From contig NZ_JAXQNN010000002.1 in assembly GCF_034427455.1 (NCBI RefSeq), positions 496,001 to 560,000 on the forward strand: 64,000 nt of DNA, written 5' to 3'. The stretch's first letter is position 1, and each line of letters begins with the position of its first letter. The position numbers and the translations under genes were made by a program. This DNA is from Jeotgalibacillus haloalkalitolerans. Its GTDB lineage: Bacteria; Bacillota; Bacilli; Bacillales; Jeotgalibacillaceae. This document shows positions 26,452 to 35,827 of this stretch, in pieces. The notes beneath the pieces are model-generated. The model was given only the letters and a program-made list of their open reading frames with translations, had not been told where the DNA came from and did not search any database.

Positions 26452-27861
26452 TTATTCCATCCATTCAGTATGGAATGTTCCTTCTTTATCAACGCGTTCA
26501 TAAGTGTGAGCACCGAAATAGTCACGCTGCGCCTGAATCAGGTTAGCCGGCAGGACTGCTGTACGGTAGCTGTCATAGTAAGACAATGCTGTAGAGAATC
26601 CTGGTACCGGAATACCATTTTTAACAGCCAGTGCAATCACGTCGCGAAGAGCGCTCTGGTAGTTTTCAACGATCTCTTTGAAATAATCATCAAGCATCAG
26701 GTTCATCAGCTGTGGGTCTCTGTCATATGCTTCTTTGATTTTCTGAAGGAACTGTGCACGGATAATGCATCCGCCGCGGAAAATCATCGCAATTTCCCCG
26801 AATTTCAGATCCCAGTTATATTCTTCAGAAGCAGCTCTCATTTGAGCGAAGCCCTGAGCATATGAAGCAATTTTTGACATGTATAGTGCACGACGGATTG
26901 CTTCTACCCATTCTGCTTTATCTTCTTCAGGTAACTGTGGAGTCGGTCCGTTTAACAATTCACTTGCTTTTACACGCTCATCTTTAAGTGCTGAAATGAA
27001 TCTGGCAAATACAGACTCTGTAATAATCGGAAGAGGTGTACCAAGATCAAGCGCACTCTGGCTTGTCCATTTACCCGTTCCTTTTTGTCCTGCTTTATCA
27101 AGGATGACATCCACCATCGGTTTACCGGTTTCTTCATCATACTTTTTGAAGATATCTGCAGTAATTTCGATCAGGTAGCTGTCAAGCTCTCCCTTATTCC
27201 ATTCAGAAAATACTTCATGCAGTGCTTCTGCATCAAGTCCAAGCACCTGCTTCATCAGGAAATAAGACTCTGCAATCAGCTGCATATCAGCATACTCAAT
27301 GCCGTTATGCACCATTTTCACATAATGTCCTGCACCATCAGGCCCGATATAGGTGCTGCAGGCTTCTCCATTTACCTTTGCAGAGATTTCGTTAAAAATC
27401 GGTGCTACAAGGTCATATGCTTCCTTCTGTCCGCCAGGCATGATTGATGGACCTGTAAGAGCGCCTTCTTCACCGCCTGATACGCCTGTTCCGATAAAGT
27501 GAACGCCATATTCACTTAATTCTTTATTACGGCGGATTGTATCACGGTAGAAAGTGTTGCCTCCGTCAATCAGAATATCGCCCTTATCAAGCAGTGGCAG
27601 CAGCCCGGAAATTGTTGCATCAGTTGCTGGACCTGCTTTTACCATCAGCATGATTTTTCTTGGTGTTTCAAGAGATTCCACGAACTCTTCAAGACTGTAT
27701 GTACCGTGGATCTGCTTTCCTTCAGATTCTTTTAACATATCATCAACTTTTTCAGAAGATCGGTTATATACGGCAACTGAGAAACCTCTGCTTTCAATAT
27801 TCCATGCAAGGTTTTTACCCATTACCGCCAAACCAACAACGCCAAACTGGTGTTTTGACAT
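26452..27861 (-). CDS. gndA: 6-phosphogluconate dehydrogenase, decarboxylating (NADP)
   Basis: It converts 6-phosphogluconate to ribulose-5-phosphate and CO2, generating NADPH. The ATG at 27861 ([21 protein letters not shown]) follows AAAGGAAG. The 469-aa product contains the cofactor-binding [12 protein letters not shown], the substrate segment [19 protein letters not shown] (residues about 126-144) and [14 protein letters not shown] with the catalytic Lys nearby (HYVKMVHNG). [11 protein letters not shown]-type residues close the protein. GndA and not the NAD-linked GntZ is inferred from zwf proximity and length. Regulation is not evident. Confidence 0.94.
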   Translation of the reverse strand: MSKHQFGVVGLAVMGKNLAWNIESRGFSVAVYNRSSEKVDDMLKESEGKQIHGTYSLEEFVESLETPRKIMLMVKAGPATDATISGLLPLLDKGDILIDGGNTFYRDTIRRNKELSEYGVHFIGTGVSGGEEGALTGPSIMPGGQKEAYDLVAPIFNEISAKVNGEACSTYIGPDGAGHYVKMVHNGIEYADMQLIAESYFLMKQVLGLDAEALHEVFSEWNKGELDSYLIEITADIFKKYDEETGKPMVDVILDKAGQKGTGKWTSQSALDLGTPLPIITESVFARFISALKDERVKASELLNGPTPQLPEEDKAEWVEAIRRALYMSKIASYAQGFAQMRAASEEYNWDLKFGEIAMIFRGGCIIRAQFLQKIKEAYDRDPQLMNLMLDDYFKEIVENYQSALRDVIALAVKNGIPVPGFSTALSYYDSYRTAVLPANLIQAQRDYFGAHTYERVDKEGTFHTEWME

Positions 27862-27944
27862 AATCAACTTCCTTTCTGTATTCGTTCTCCCTTTGATCCT
27901 AAACTATTGTATCATTAAACGCGAAAAAATCTAATCATGACCTT

Positions 27945-29171
27945 CTAATTGTGATCATCTAAAAAGTCTTTACTGAAACTGGTCTCAGCATTCTGATGGT
28001 TTTTTGAGCTTTTTAGTCCTCTTGTCAGAATACCTTTACCATGCTTTTCTTCAAGCTCCCTCATGACCTTCTCTACCGGTTCATACTTCACATCATCTTC
28101 ATAAGTAAAAAGGTCGATCTGTTTATAAGCATGACTTTTATCAGCCAGATCCTGAACGGTTACCCCGAGCAGTCTGACAGGCGTGCCATTCCAGTGTTTA
28201 AGGAAAAGCGCTCTGGCGTGTTCAGAGATATGAGACTGATCATATAACGGATGACTGAGCGTCAGGCTGCGGGTAATCGTATTTCTGTTTTTAAAGCGGA
28301 TCATGACCTGCAGACCGTATCCGAGCATCTGCTTGGATCTCAGGCGCTCACTTACTTTGACTGAAAGCTGGTCAATGATTTTCAGTAATTCAGTCTGGTT
28401 CGTCAGGTCTTTCGGTAAAGTAGTGGAATTCCCTACACTTTTAAAATCATAAACACTTTCAGGATCAACTTTTCTCGGATCAATTCCATTAGCCCTGCTT
28501 TTCAGCTTCAAACCGTTTATCCCTAAAAGCGATTTTAATTGAATATCATCTGCTTTTGCCAGATCACTAATTGTAGTAATTGATAAGGATGACAGCTTTT
28601 CTGCCGTTTTCTCCCCTACGCCATGCATTTCCCTGATCGGGAGAGGCCACAATTTCTCCTGAATTTCTCTTTTTCTTATCACTGTGATCCCCATCGGCTT
28701 TTTCATATCTGAAGCCATTTTGGATAGGAATTTATTAGGTGAGACACCAATACTGCATGGAAGATCCAGCTCTCTTAATATCCGGTCCTGAATTTCTTTA
28801 ATCAGGTCAATCGGGTTACCTTCCAGTTCAGTGATATCCATATACCCTTCATCAATCGATACAGGCTCAACAAGCTCAGTATAGCTTCTTAGAATATCAA
28901 ACATGGCTTTAGACGCCTGACGGTAACGTGTAAAATCCGGCCGTAAAATAATCAGTTCCGGGCACAACTTCAGTGCTTCATGAACCTGCATAGTTGTTTT
29001 TACACCTTTACTGCGCGCCTCGTAACTGCATGTGACAACGATTCCTCTGCGTTCTTCAGGGTTTCCGGCTATCGCAATCGGTTTTCCCTTCAGTTCAGGC
29101 TGATGAGCCGCTTCCACAGAAGCATAAAAGCTGTTCATATCAATATGAAGGATAATTTTGCCCTTACTCAT
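27945..29171 (-). CDS. dinB: DNA polymerase IV (Y-family)
   Basis: This translesion polymerase extends mismatched or damaged primers. The ATG at 29171 (MSKGKIILHIDMNSFYAS) follows GAAAGGGCTGAG; a TTG at 29174 is the alternative. The 408-aa protein has catalytic acidic residues in HIDMNSFYASVE (Asp about residue 10) and EPVSIDEGYMD (about 104-113). The steric YEAR motif, helix-hairpin-helix MHGVGEKTAEKL and a little-finger domain (about 235-345) follow. A sliding-clamp motif, QIDLFTY, is near 355-362. It is B. subtilis yqjH/polY1. No LexA box was found upstream. Confidence 0.93.
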   Translation of the reverse strand: MSKGKIILHIDMNSFYASVEAAHQPELKGKPIAIAGNPEERRGIVVTCSYEARSKGVKTTMQVHEALKLCPELIILRPDFTRYRQASKAMFDILRSYTELVEPVSIDEGYMDITELEGNPIDLIKEIQDRILRELDLPCSIGVSPNKFLSKMASDMKKPMGITVIRKREIQEKLWPLPIREMHGVGEKTAEKLSSLSITTISDLAKADDIQLKSLLGINGLKLKSRANGIDPRKVDPESVYDFKSVGNSTTLPKDLTNQTELLKIIDQLSVKVSERLRSKQMLGYGLQVMIRFKNRNTITRSLTLSHPLYDQSHISEHARALFLKHWNGTPVRLLGVTVQDLADKSHAYKQIDLFTYEDDVKYEPVEKVMRELEEKHGKGILTRGLKSSKNHQNAETSFSKDFLDDHN

Positions 29172-29221
29172 CAACTCAGCCCTTTCTTTTGCTCTCTTCA
29201 GATTTTACATGAAAAAACAGC

Positions 29222-29251
29222 AAAAAAAAATGTTCCTGTATAAAGGAACAT
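29222..29251 (-). terminator. Terminator of the CheW-domain gene
   Basis: Leftward: ATGTTCCT, six-base loop, AGGAACAT, then nine T. Confidence 0.85.
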
Positions 29252-29263
29252 AAGGATCAGCAC

Positions 29264-29743
29264 CTACACGGGTTCTGATGTCTTCATTTGAATCATATAA
29301 TCTCTGATTTCCTTCATACCTTCGAGGTTTTCAGTCAATATTTCAGGATCAATGATTGTAATCAGACGGTTTTCCCGCTGTGCTACCCCGGTAAAATATT
29401 CTGTATGCTTGTAAGCTGCAAGCCCGATTTCTTTCAGCTGTTCAGATGGAATATCAATAATTTCTTTTGCATCTTTTACTCTGATCGCAATTGACAGCTG
29501 TTCTGTTTTAACGACCAGCATTTTAGCATCTTCTGCAACTAAAGGCTGGTGATAAAGAATCTGCTCAAAATCCAGTACCGGTACGAGTTCACCTCTTACC
29601 TCTGTTATGCCAGGCATAAATTTTGGCAAATGTGGAACAGCAGTCACTTTCTCTGCTTTTTCAATAGACACTATTTCATGAATTGAAATGGCGTACTCTT
29701 CATTTCCGCATGTAAAAACGACTACTTTTAATCCATCAGACAT
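29264..29743 (-). CDS. Stand-alone CheW-domain protein
   Basis: This is a 159-aa protein that is essentially one CheW fold. The opening VVVFTCGNEEYAISIHEIVSI (split across residues about 6-26) has the CheW beta-strand pattern. It is followed by HLPKFMPGITEVRGELVPVLDF (about 38-59), KMLVVKTEQLSIAIRVKDAKEI and the closing RENRLITIIDPE. CheW adaptors link chemoreceptors to CheA. Here no che gene is nearby and the flanks are dinB and a peptidase. It carries its own terminator. The role could be chemotaxis coupling or an unrelated scaffold use; sequence alone cannot decide. Confidence 0.85.
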   Translation of the reverse strand: MSDGLKVVVFTCGNEEYAISIHEIVSIEKAEKVTAVPHLPKFMPGITEVRGELVPVLDFEQILYHQPLVAEDAKMLVVKTEQLSIAIRVKDAKEIIDIPSEQLKEIGLAAYKHTEYFTGVAQRENRLITIIDPEILTENLEGMKEIRDYMIQMKTSEPV

Positions 29744-29840
29744 ATCTTTATCCCCCTTTACTAAGTAATGCTAATGTACCATAAAAGACTAGACACTTCC
29801 AGTTGCATTTAGTTAACATAATATTATTATGTTATATATA

Positions 29841-29873
29841 AATAAAAGAGCGGGGAAAACCCGCTCTTTTATT
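29841..29873 (-). terminator. Terminator of the tripeptidase gene
   Basis: AATAAAAGAGCGGG and CCCGCTCTTTTATT form a 14-bp stem with a five-base loop; the gene's stop is inside the right arm. Confidence 0.85.
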
Positions 29874-30987
29874 TATTGCTTTCAATCACAATCTGCGTTA
29901 ATAATTCACTCAGCTTCACCAGTTCTTCAACCGGCATGCGTTCATTGGTTGTATGAATTTCTTCATATCCTACAGCAAGATTTACGGTTGGCACACCCAT
30001 ACCTGCAATGACATTCGCGTCACTTCCGCCACCGCTTGTCAGCAATTCAGAACTTCTGCCGATTGCCTCTGCTGCGCGTTTTGCAAGCTGAACCACATGG
30101 TCATTTTCATTGAACTTGAAACCGGGATACATGACCTGAATGTCCACATCGGCTCTTACTCCCATTTCCTCAGCGGCATCTTCAAAAGCTTTTTTCATTG
30201 AAGCTGCCTGCTTTTCCATTTTTTCAGGCACAAGCGACCTTGCTTCGGCTAATATATCAACCCGGTCACAGACGATATTCGTTGCACTTCCGCCTTCAAA
30301 ACGGCCGATGTTCGCTGTTGTTTCTTCATCAAGCCGGCCAAGCTTCATATTTGCAATGGCTTTAGAAGCAATGGTGATCGCTGATACTGCTTTTTCAGGA
30401 GCTACACCGGCATGTGCAGTTTTACCGTGAATAACAGCTTTTATTTTTGCCTGCGTCGGCGCGGCTACAATAATGTTTCCAACCTGTCCGTCACTGTCAA
30501 CTGCATATCCGTACTTCGCTTTTACATACGAAGGATCAAGTGCCTTTGCGCCTACGAGTCCTGATTCTTCACCTGCCGTAATGATAAATTGAATATCACC
30601 ATGCTTAATATTCTGTTCTTTCAGCTGGTGAATCATTTCGATCATTGCTGCAATCCCTGCTTTGTCATCTGCTCCCAGAATGGTTGAACCGTCAGAATAA
30701 ATATAACCATCCTCTTTGATCACGGGGTTAATACCTTTACCAGGCGTCACTGTATCCATGTGCGAAGTGAAATAAATCGTGTCTGCTGACTGATCCTCAC
30801 CTTTAAGTGTAATGATCAGGTTATTTGCACCATGACCTGTTTCTTTCATGCTGTCATCTTCCAGCACATCACAGCCAAGCTCTGTAAATATTTTCTTCAG
30901 TACTTCAGAAATCTCTGCTTCAAATTTCGTTTCTGAATCCACCTTCACCAGTTCAATAAACTGGTTTACAATACGGTCTTTATTCAT
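29869..30987 (-). CDS. M20 family tripeptidase (YqjE/PepT-like)
   Basis: This is a zinc aminotripeptidase of peptidase family M20, presumably freeing amino acids from cytosolic peptides. The 372-aa product has the metal-binding FTSHMDTVTPGKG (residues about 73-85) and the bridging-Asp segment TILGADDKAGIAAMIEM (about 101-117). The catalytic glutamate pair is in IITAGEESGLVGAK (about 136-149). A dimerisation domain from about 180 begins KAVIHGKTAHAGVAPEKA. The metal site closes at EEIHTTNERM (about 347-356). It corresponds to B. subtilis yqjE, upstream of which lies yqjD as here. Confidence 0.88.
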   Translation of the reverse strand: MNKDRIVNQFIELVKVDSETKFEAEISEVLKKIFTELGCDVLEDDSMKETGHGANNLIITLKGEDQSADTIYFTSHMDTVTPGKGINPVIKEDGYIYSDGSTILGADDKAGIAAMIEMIHQLKEQNIKHGDIQFIITAGEESGLVGAKALDPSYVKAKYGYAVDSDGQVGNIIVAAPTQAKIKAVIHGKTAHAGVAPEKAVSAITIASKAIANMKLGRLDEETTANIGRFEGGSATNIVCDRVDILAEARSLVPEKMEKQAASMKKAFEDAAEEMGVRADVDIQVMYPGFKFNENDHVVQLAKRAAEAIGRSSELLTSGGGSDANVIAGMGVPTVNLAVGYEEIHTTNERMPVEELVKLSELLTQIVIESNK

Positions 30988-31044
30988 GATAAAACCTCCA
31001 CTATTCTATGCTAAGTGTTTAGTATAACGAAGAACGGCAGCTAA

Positions 31045-32595
31045 TTACAGCGGTATGTTGCCATGCTTCTTTTTCGGACGTTCTTCATGCTTGTTTCTCA
31101 TCATCTCAAGACCCTGAATCAATTTGATTCTTGTCTCCCTCGGGTCAATGACATCGTCAACCATCCCTCTTGATGCAGCAACAAACGGGTTGGCAAACTT
31201 TTCACGGTATTCTTCGATCTTTTTGGCACGCATTGCTTCAGGGTCGTCACTGTTTGCGATTTCTTTTGCAAAAATAATATTAGCTGCACCCTGAGGACCC
31301 ATTACTGCAATTTCTGCATTTGGCCATGCAAATACCAGGTCTGCACCGATTGATTTACTGTTCAGTGCAACGTAGGCGCCACCATATGCCTTACGCAGAA
31401 TCACTGTCATTTTTGGAACGGTTGCCTCTGAATAAGCATATAAAATCTTTGCACCATGCCTGATGATCCCCCCGTGCTCCTGTTTGATTCCCGGGAAAAA
31501 TCCTGTTACATCTTCAAAAGTAATGATCGGAATGTTGAACGAATCGCAGAAGCGGATAAACCTTGAAGCTTTATCACTTGAGTCAATATCCAGACCGCCG
31601 GCCATCACTTTCGGCTGATTGCAGACCAGTCCGACCGTCTCCCCCTTTATTCTGGCAAAACCAACAACGATATTACGTGCGAATTCTTTTTGCACCTCCA
31701 TAAACGTACCACGGTCTACAACATGGTCAATCACAAGACGCACATCATAAGGACGAAGTGGATCGAATGGGATTGCATCAGCAAGATCAGGTCTGTCATC
31801 GGATTCATCCGGAATGTCGGCCATTGGAGGCTGTTCTTCATTAGACTGCGGTAAATAACTGAGCAGCTGTCTGACCTGCTCCAGCGTTTCCTGCTCAGTT
31901 TCAGCGCGGAAATGTGCATTGCCGCTGATTGCATTATGTATTTTCGAACCGCCTAAATCTTCAGAGGAAATCTTTTCGCCTGTAACAGTCTCAATGACTT
32001 TTGGACCTGTGATAAACATCTGACTTGTTTTATCCACCATAAACACAAAGTCCGTAATTGCCGGTGAATATACAGCGCCTCCTGCACACGGTCCCATAAT
32101 GACTGAAATCTGAGGCATCACGCCCGAGTAAATGGAATTACGGTAAAAGATCTGACCATAGCCATCTAACGACACTACGCCCTCCTGAATCCGTGCGCCT
32201 CCGGAGTCATTGAGCCCGATAAAAGGTGCTCTGTTTTTGGCAGCGAGATCCATCACATTGGCAATTTTTGCAGCATGCATTTCTCCAAGAGCACCACCAA
32301 AAACAGTGAAATCCTGAGAGAACAGATAAATCGGCCGTCCGTTTACTTTTCCATATCCGGTTACCACGCCGTCACCTGGACCTTTTTGAGACTCCATTCC
32401 AAAATCACCGCATCTGTGCTCGATAAAAGGGTTTAATTCTACAAATGACCCTTCATCCACCAGTAACTCAATTCTCTCACGTGCTGTCAGTTTTCCTTTT
32501 TCGTGCTGCTTATCAATCCTTTCGTCACCGCCGCCAAGCTCAATTTCTCTTCTTCGGTCATACAGCTCGTTAATTTTTTCAAACATATCACTCAT
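31045..32595 (-). CDS. yqjD: Acyl-CoA carboxylase carboxyltransferase subunit (propionyl-CoA carboxylase beta type)
   Basis: This is the carboxyltransferase subunit that moves CO2 from biotin to propionyl-CoA (or a related acyl-CoA), giving methylmalonyl-CoA. The ATG at 32595 (MSDMFEKINELYDRRREI) follows GGAGGCGA. The 516-aa product has both crotonase-like halves. The acyl-CoA oxyanion segment is LNDSGGARIQEGVVSL, followed by GPCAGGAVYSPAITDF. The C-half has EDVTGFFPGIKQEHGGIIRHG and RKAYGGAYVALNSK. It overlaps the epimerase gene by 8 nt, which fixes the pathway. No biotin carboxylase or biotin carrier subunit is in the window. The alternative name methylmalonyl-CoA decarboxylase alpha is less likely without its membrane subunits. 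Confidence 0.85.
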   Translation of the reverse strand: MSDMFEKINELYDRRREIELGGGDERIDKQHEKGKLTARERIELLVDEGSFVELNPFIEHRCGDFGMESQKGPGDGVVTGYGKVNGRPIYLFSQDFTVFGGALGEMHAAKIANVMDLAAKNRAPFIGLNDSGGARIQEGVVSLDGYGQIFYRNSIYSGVMPQISVIMGPCAGGAVYSPAITDFVFMVDKTSQMFITGPKVIETVTGEKISSEDLGGSKIHNAISGNAHFRAETEQETLEQVRQLLSYLPQSNEEQPPMADIPDESDDRPDLADAIPFDPLRPYDVRLVIDHVVDRGTFMEVQKEFARNIVVGFARIKGETVGLVCNQPKVMAGGLDIDSSDKASRFIRFCDSFNIPIITFEDVTGFFPGIKQEHGGIIRHGAKILYAYSEATVPKMTVILRKAYGGAYVALNSKSIGADLVFAWPNAEIAVMGPQGAANIIFAKEIANSDDPEAMRAKKIEEYREKFANPFVAASRGMVDDVIDPRETRIKLIQGLEMMRNKHEERPKKKHGNIPL

Positions 32596-33010
32596 GATCG
32601 TCGCCTCCGTTATATGAATGGTCACAAAGCTCATATAATACTCCGTGTGCCTGTTTGGGATGCAGGAATGCAACCTGCGCACCACCGGCACCCGGTTTGG
32701 ATTTTTCTGCAGTGAAAGATAACCCTTTTGAAGTTAACTCGTCCATTCTCTTATCTATATTTTCCACGCCGAACGCAACATGGTGAATCCCCTCACCTTT
32801 TTTCTCAATAAACCGGGCGATTGGAGATTGATCATTTACAGGCTCAAGCAGTTCAATTTTTATATTTCCTGCATCTAAAAAAGCAACTTTAACCCCCTGG
32901 GATTCAACTGTTTCCTGTTTGATTAAAGTAAGCGCTAACATTTCTGTGTAAAAAGGAAGCGCATTTTCAATTGATTTTACTGCTACACCGATGTGATCCG
33001 TTTTTTTCAT
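32588..33010 (-). CDS. mce: Methylmalonyl-CoA epimerase
   Basis: It converts (2S)- to (2R)-methylmalonyl-CoA between the carboxylase and the B12 mutase. The 140-aa vicinal-oxygen-chelate protein has two beta-alpha-beta modules. Metal-ligand histidines are in KTDHIGVAV (residue about 6) and EGIHHVAFGVENID (about 74-88). The terminal glutamate is in GVLYELCDH (about 125-130). The downstream gene starts inside its last codons. B. subtilis has this gene as yqjC but lacks the mutase. Here MutAB lies 5 kb away, so the route is complete. A cre-like sequence lies within the first 85 bp of the coding region. Confidence 0.92.
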   Translation of the reverse strand: MKKTDHIGVAVKSIENALPFYTEMLALTLIKQETVESQGVKVAFLDAGNIKIELLEPVNDQSPIARFIEKKGEGIHHVAFGVENIDKRMDELTSKGLSFTAEKSKPGAGGAQVAFLHPKQAHGVLYELCDHSYNGGDDHE

Positions 33011-33074
33011 ATGAATGCTCCTTTCAAACGACTACTTTTCTATTGTAACGATATCAGCTGAAGTTGACCACTAC

Positions 33075-33103
33075 TTGCGCCGGAACAGGGTTCAGTGTAC
33101 AAT
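33075..33103 (+). promoter_or_regulatory. Sigma-A-type promoter of the Prli42-like gene
   Basis: TTGCGC (33075-33080), 17-bp spacer, TACAAT (33098-33103), 33 bp before the start codon. Confidence 0.6.
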
Positions 33104-33136
33104 TAAAGCACTATGCTGTAAAAGGAGCGAATCATT

Positions 33137-33235
33137 TTGCGAAACCGCAAATTCAGAACTTTTATCGTTTACCTCATGATTTTTGCGATGCTTGCTTCAA
33201 CGCTTGCAATCGGATTATCAATGGTTGTTTTTTAA
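33137..33235 (+). CDS. prli42: Prli42-like membrane miniprotein (stressosome anchor)
   Basis: This 32-aa ORF is too short for ordinary gene finding. It begins at TTG 33137, 6 nt after AAAGGAGCGA, behind a promoter match, and ends before a strong terminator. The product has a basic N-terminus (MRNRKFRTF) and one membrane helix (IVYLMIFAMLASTLAIGLSM). This is the architecture and spacing (VYLM..AM..STL..G) of Prli42, which in Listeria tethers the stressosome protein RsbR to the membrane. Promoter, ribosome site, ORF and terminator fit one small monocistronic unit. Similarity is from memory of the family, so the name is likely but not proven. Confidence 0.8.
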   Translation: MRNRKFRTFIVYLMIFAMLASTLAIGLSMVVF

Positions 33236-33273
33236 ATCCGGTATTTGAAAACTGACTTTCACGAAATTAAATT

Positions 33274-33319
33274 AAAAGCAGTACCTCACCGTTTTCCTGA
33301 AGTGAGGTACTGCTTTTTT
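33274..33319. terminator. Bidirectional terminator between prli42 and yqjA
   Basis: AAAAGCAGTACCTCAC and GTGAGGTACTGCTTTT form a 16-bp stem with T runs on both strands, separating two convergent genes. Confidence 0.9.
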
Positions 33320-34292
33320 AAGATACCGCCTGTCTTCTTGACAAAGGAATTCCCCGGAATGACTGCTTAATCTGAAGATATTCTTCCATTTCACGGATAA
33401 ATTGAAATAACGCAGCCCTCGTTTCAAATTCTTCCCTTTCTTTTGGCATCGGCATATTTTCAATCACAAGCTTCATATCGTAAAGCTTTTTCAAATATAA
33501 AGCAGCTGTATTGCCGGGATGAATATGTGTACTGAGATCCTCTACAAACTCTGCAATCATTTCTCTTTGCTCCACTTCTGAATTCAGGCTTCTCAGGAGC
33601 GGCAGCATTCTTTTAATCAGAACAAACTGTTTTTCCCGCATTGTAAAATATAAATAATATATGTTTTCATTGCGCAGAAAATGGTTTTCCACATCCTGAA
33701 AGGCAATTGTTTTTCCTTCTTTTATCAAGCTTTCTGTATCCTTTAAAAGACTGTCATTCCATTCTATATGAGTGTCTCTGAGATAAGCTGACATTTGCTC
33801 AAAAATCTCTTTAAATTGTTGTTCTAGCTGATTTTGCATCTGAGCCATTTTACGCTCAACACTTGGCATATACAAATTCATGAAAAGAGCGGTAATCACA
33901 CCGATCGTCAGCAGCATTAACTCATTACCGATTAAAGATAGTGTAATCTCATTACTTGTGTAGAGATGCAGAATAATGACACTGCTTGTGACAATTCCTT
34001 CTTTTATTTTCAGCGCAACTGCTGTCGGAATAAAGAATAAAATTAAAAGTCCAATCATGAGAGGGTTAAATGCAATACCTTCAAAAAATACATAAGAGAA
34101 TACCATCGCCACCAGACATGCCAGCACCCTGCTCCATGAGGCCTTTACTGATTTTCTTTTGGTGTTTTGGATACATAATATTGTGATGATACCTGCTGAT
34201 GCAAAGTTTTCAAGACCGAGCATACTAGCAATTCCGATCGCTGCTGCGGTGCCTGCAGCTGTTTTAATTGTACGATACCCTATACGGAACAT
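33318..34292 (-). CDS. yqjA: Aromatic-acid exporter family membrane protein (YqjA-like)
   Basis: This is a 324-aa inner-membrane protein of the FUSC/aromatic acid exporter superfamily. Four or five hydrophobic segments occupy residues about 10-150, including GTAAAIGIASMLGLENFASA, LACLVAMVFSYVFFEG and LMLLTIGVITALFMNLY. A soluble helical C-terminal domain (about 160-324) has several predicted coiled-coil stretches (MAQMQNQLEQQFKEIFEQM). The B. subtilis homologue yqjA occupies the same place next to yqjC and the art operon. The transported substrate is unknown. Confidence 0.78.
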   Translation of the reverse strand: MFRIGYRTIKTAAGTAAAIGIASMLGLENFASAGIITILCIQNTKRKSVKASWSRVLACLVAMVFSYVFFEGIAFNPLMIGLLILFFIPTAVALKIKEGIVTSSVIILHLYTSNEITLSLIGNELMLLTIGVITALFMNLYMPSVERKMAQMQNQLEQQFKEIFEQMSAYLRDTHIEWNDSLLKDTESLIKEGKTIAFQDVENHFLRNENIYYLYFTMREKQFVLIKRMLPLLRSLNSEVEQREMIAEFVEDLSTHIHPGNTAALYLKKLYDMKLVIENMPMPKEREEFETRAALFQFIREMEEYLQIKQSFRGIPLSRRQAVS

Positions 34293-34377
34293 TGATTCTT
34301 CCTTTCTGCATGTAAAATATACTGATACGTAATAAACCCAAAGTATAAGAATACTTTGGGTAGAATGATATAGGGTA

Positions 34378-35100
34378 TTATAACACTTTTTGCAGAAAAT
34401 TTTGGGCTCTTTCTGTTGCAGGTGCGCTGAAAAATTCCTTCGGGTCAGCCTGTTCTACAAGCATTCCCTCATCCATAAAAATAACCCGGTCTGCCACTTC
34501 ACGAGCGAATCCCATTTCATGCGTCACAATCATCATTGTCATGCCTGTAACTGCGAGTGACTTCATTACATCAAGCACTTCTTTAACCATTTCCGGATCA
34601 AGTGCTGAAGTCGGTTCATCAAACAGCATCACTTTCGGTTCCATTGCCAGCGCTCTCGCAATCGCAACCCGCTGTTTTTGTCCGCCTGAAAGTCTGTTTG
34701 GATATTCGTTCGCTTTATCAGAGAGACCTACTTTTGCAAGTAATTCCTTCCCAAGCTTTTCGGCATCTGATTTATTTACACTCTTCACTTTTAAAGGTGC
34801 ATACGTAACATTTTCAAGCACAGTCATATGCGGGAACAGATGAAAGTGCTGAAAAACCATACCGACTTCTGATCGGAGCTTTTGCGGATTGAATTTTTTA
34901 CTCGTTACCTCATCCGCGCCAATCACAATCTTTCCTGCAGTTGGTTCCTCAAGCAGGTTGAGGCATCTCAGGAAAGTGGACTTACCTGATCCTGAAGGGC
35001 CGATGACAACTACTACTTCCCCTTCTTTAATTTCTGCATCTATATTTTTTAAAACTTCCAGTTTACCAAATGATTTATACAAACCTTCTACTTTAATCAC
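34378..35100 (-). CDS. artR: Arginine-type amino-acid ABC transporter, ATP-binding protein
   Basis: This is the cytosolic ATPase of a polar amino-acid importer. The 240-aa product has Walker [10 protein letters not shown] (residues about 34-42), the Q-loop [11 protein letters not shown] and the ABC signature [15 protein letters not shown] (about 134-148). Walker B is [14 protein letters not shown] and the switch histidine is [11 protein letters not shown]. Its ATG overlaps the permease stop by 8 nt. Gene order binding protein, permease, ATPase and the yqi/yqj neighbourhood match B. subtilis artPQR. Glutamine or cystine specificity cannot be excluded. Confidence 0.9.
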   Translation of the reverse strand: MIKVEGLYKSFGKLEVLKNIDAEIKEGEVVVVIGPSGSGKSTFLRCLNLLEEPTAGKIVIGADEVTSKKFNPQKLRSEVGMVFQHFHLFPHMTVLENVTYAPLKVKSVNKSDAEKLGKELLAKVGLSDKANEYPNRLSGGQKQRVAIARALAMEPKVMLFDEPTSALDPEMVKEVLDVMKSLAVTGMTMMIVTHEMGFAREVADRVIFMDEGMLVEQADPKEFFSAPATERAQNFLQKVL

Positions 35101-35746
35101 TTTTTCTCATTCTCCCTTCAACCCATTTACCGGCAAACGTCAGAACAAGTACCATTAAGTAATAAATGAGCCCGGCAAATAACAGCGGCTCGAGGAACGA
35201 AAACTTGTCACTTCCAACGATATAAGCTCTTCTCATAATATCAGTTACACCGATGACTGTCACAATCGCTGATTCTTTAGTCAGTGTAATAAATTCATTC
35301 ATCAATGCAGGAAGAATATTTTTCATCGCCTGTGGTAAAATGACGTCCTTCATCATTTTATTATATGGGACACCAAGTGCCATAGCTGCTTCACGCTGCC
35401 CTTTATCAACTGCCTGAATACCCGCACGGATGATTTCTGAAATATAAGCAGCTGAGTTAAGCCCGAAAGACAGAATCGCAGCTGTATATGCTTCGATCTG
35501 AACACCAAACAGCTGTGGAGATGCATAATAAATAATCATCAGCTGTAATACAAGGGGTGTCCCACGGAAAATGGATGTATAACCATCTGCAAACCATCTT
35601 AAAAATGGAATTCTCCCGATCTTAAATAATGATAATATGATTCCTATTGCAAAACCAAGTAACCCGGCAATCAGGATAATCTGTAATGTTACCCAGATTC
35701 CCTGAAGGATATATGGCATTGAAGGAATGATTTGTTCAAAATTCAT
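35093..35746 (-). CDS. artQ: Arginine-type amino-acid ABC transporter, permease
   Basis: This is an inner-membrane permease of the HisMQ type. The 217-aa product has about five membrane helices (residues about 15-40, 50-75, 85-110, 150-170, 185-205). The cytoplasmic EAA loop is [22 protein letters not shown] (split across about 118-139), which docks the ATPase. [18 protein letters not shown] is the conserved N-terminal segment. It lies 81 bp behind the binding-protein gene, with a hairpin in between that may hold its expression below that of the binding protein. Confidence 0.9.
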   Translation of the reverse strand: MNFEQIIPSMPYILQGIWVTLQIILIAGLLGFAIGIILSLFKIGRIPFLRWFADGYTSIFRGTPLVLQLMIIYYASPQLFGVQIEAYTAAILSFGLNSAAYISEIIRAGIQAVDKGQREAAMALGVPYNKMMKDVILPQAMKNILPALMNEFITLTKESAIVTVIGVTDIMRRAYIVGSDKFSFLEPLLFAGLIYYLMVLVLTFAGKWVEGRMRKSD

Positions 35747-35782
35747 TTCTATTCCTCCCGGATGTGTTTAAAAATATGAGTG

Positions 35783-35820
35783 AAAAACAAAAGAGTGCTT
35801 TTTGTGAGCAGCACTCTTTT
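35783..35820 (-). terminator. Intercistronic attenuator between artP and artQ
   Basis: Leftward: AAAAGAGTGCT, ten-base loop, AGCACTCTTTT, then GTTTTT. It lies just after the binding-protein stop. Partial termination here would favour binding protein over permease. Confidence 0.75.
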
Positions 35821-35827
35821 GATCTTT

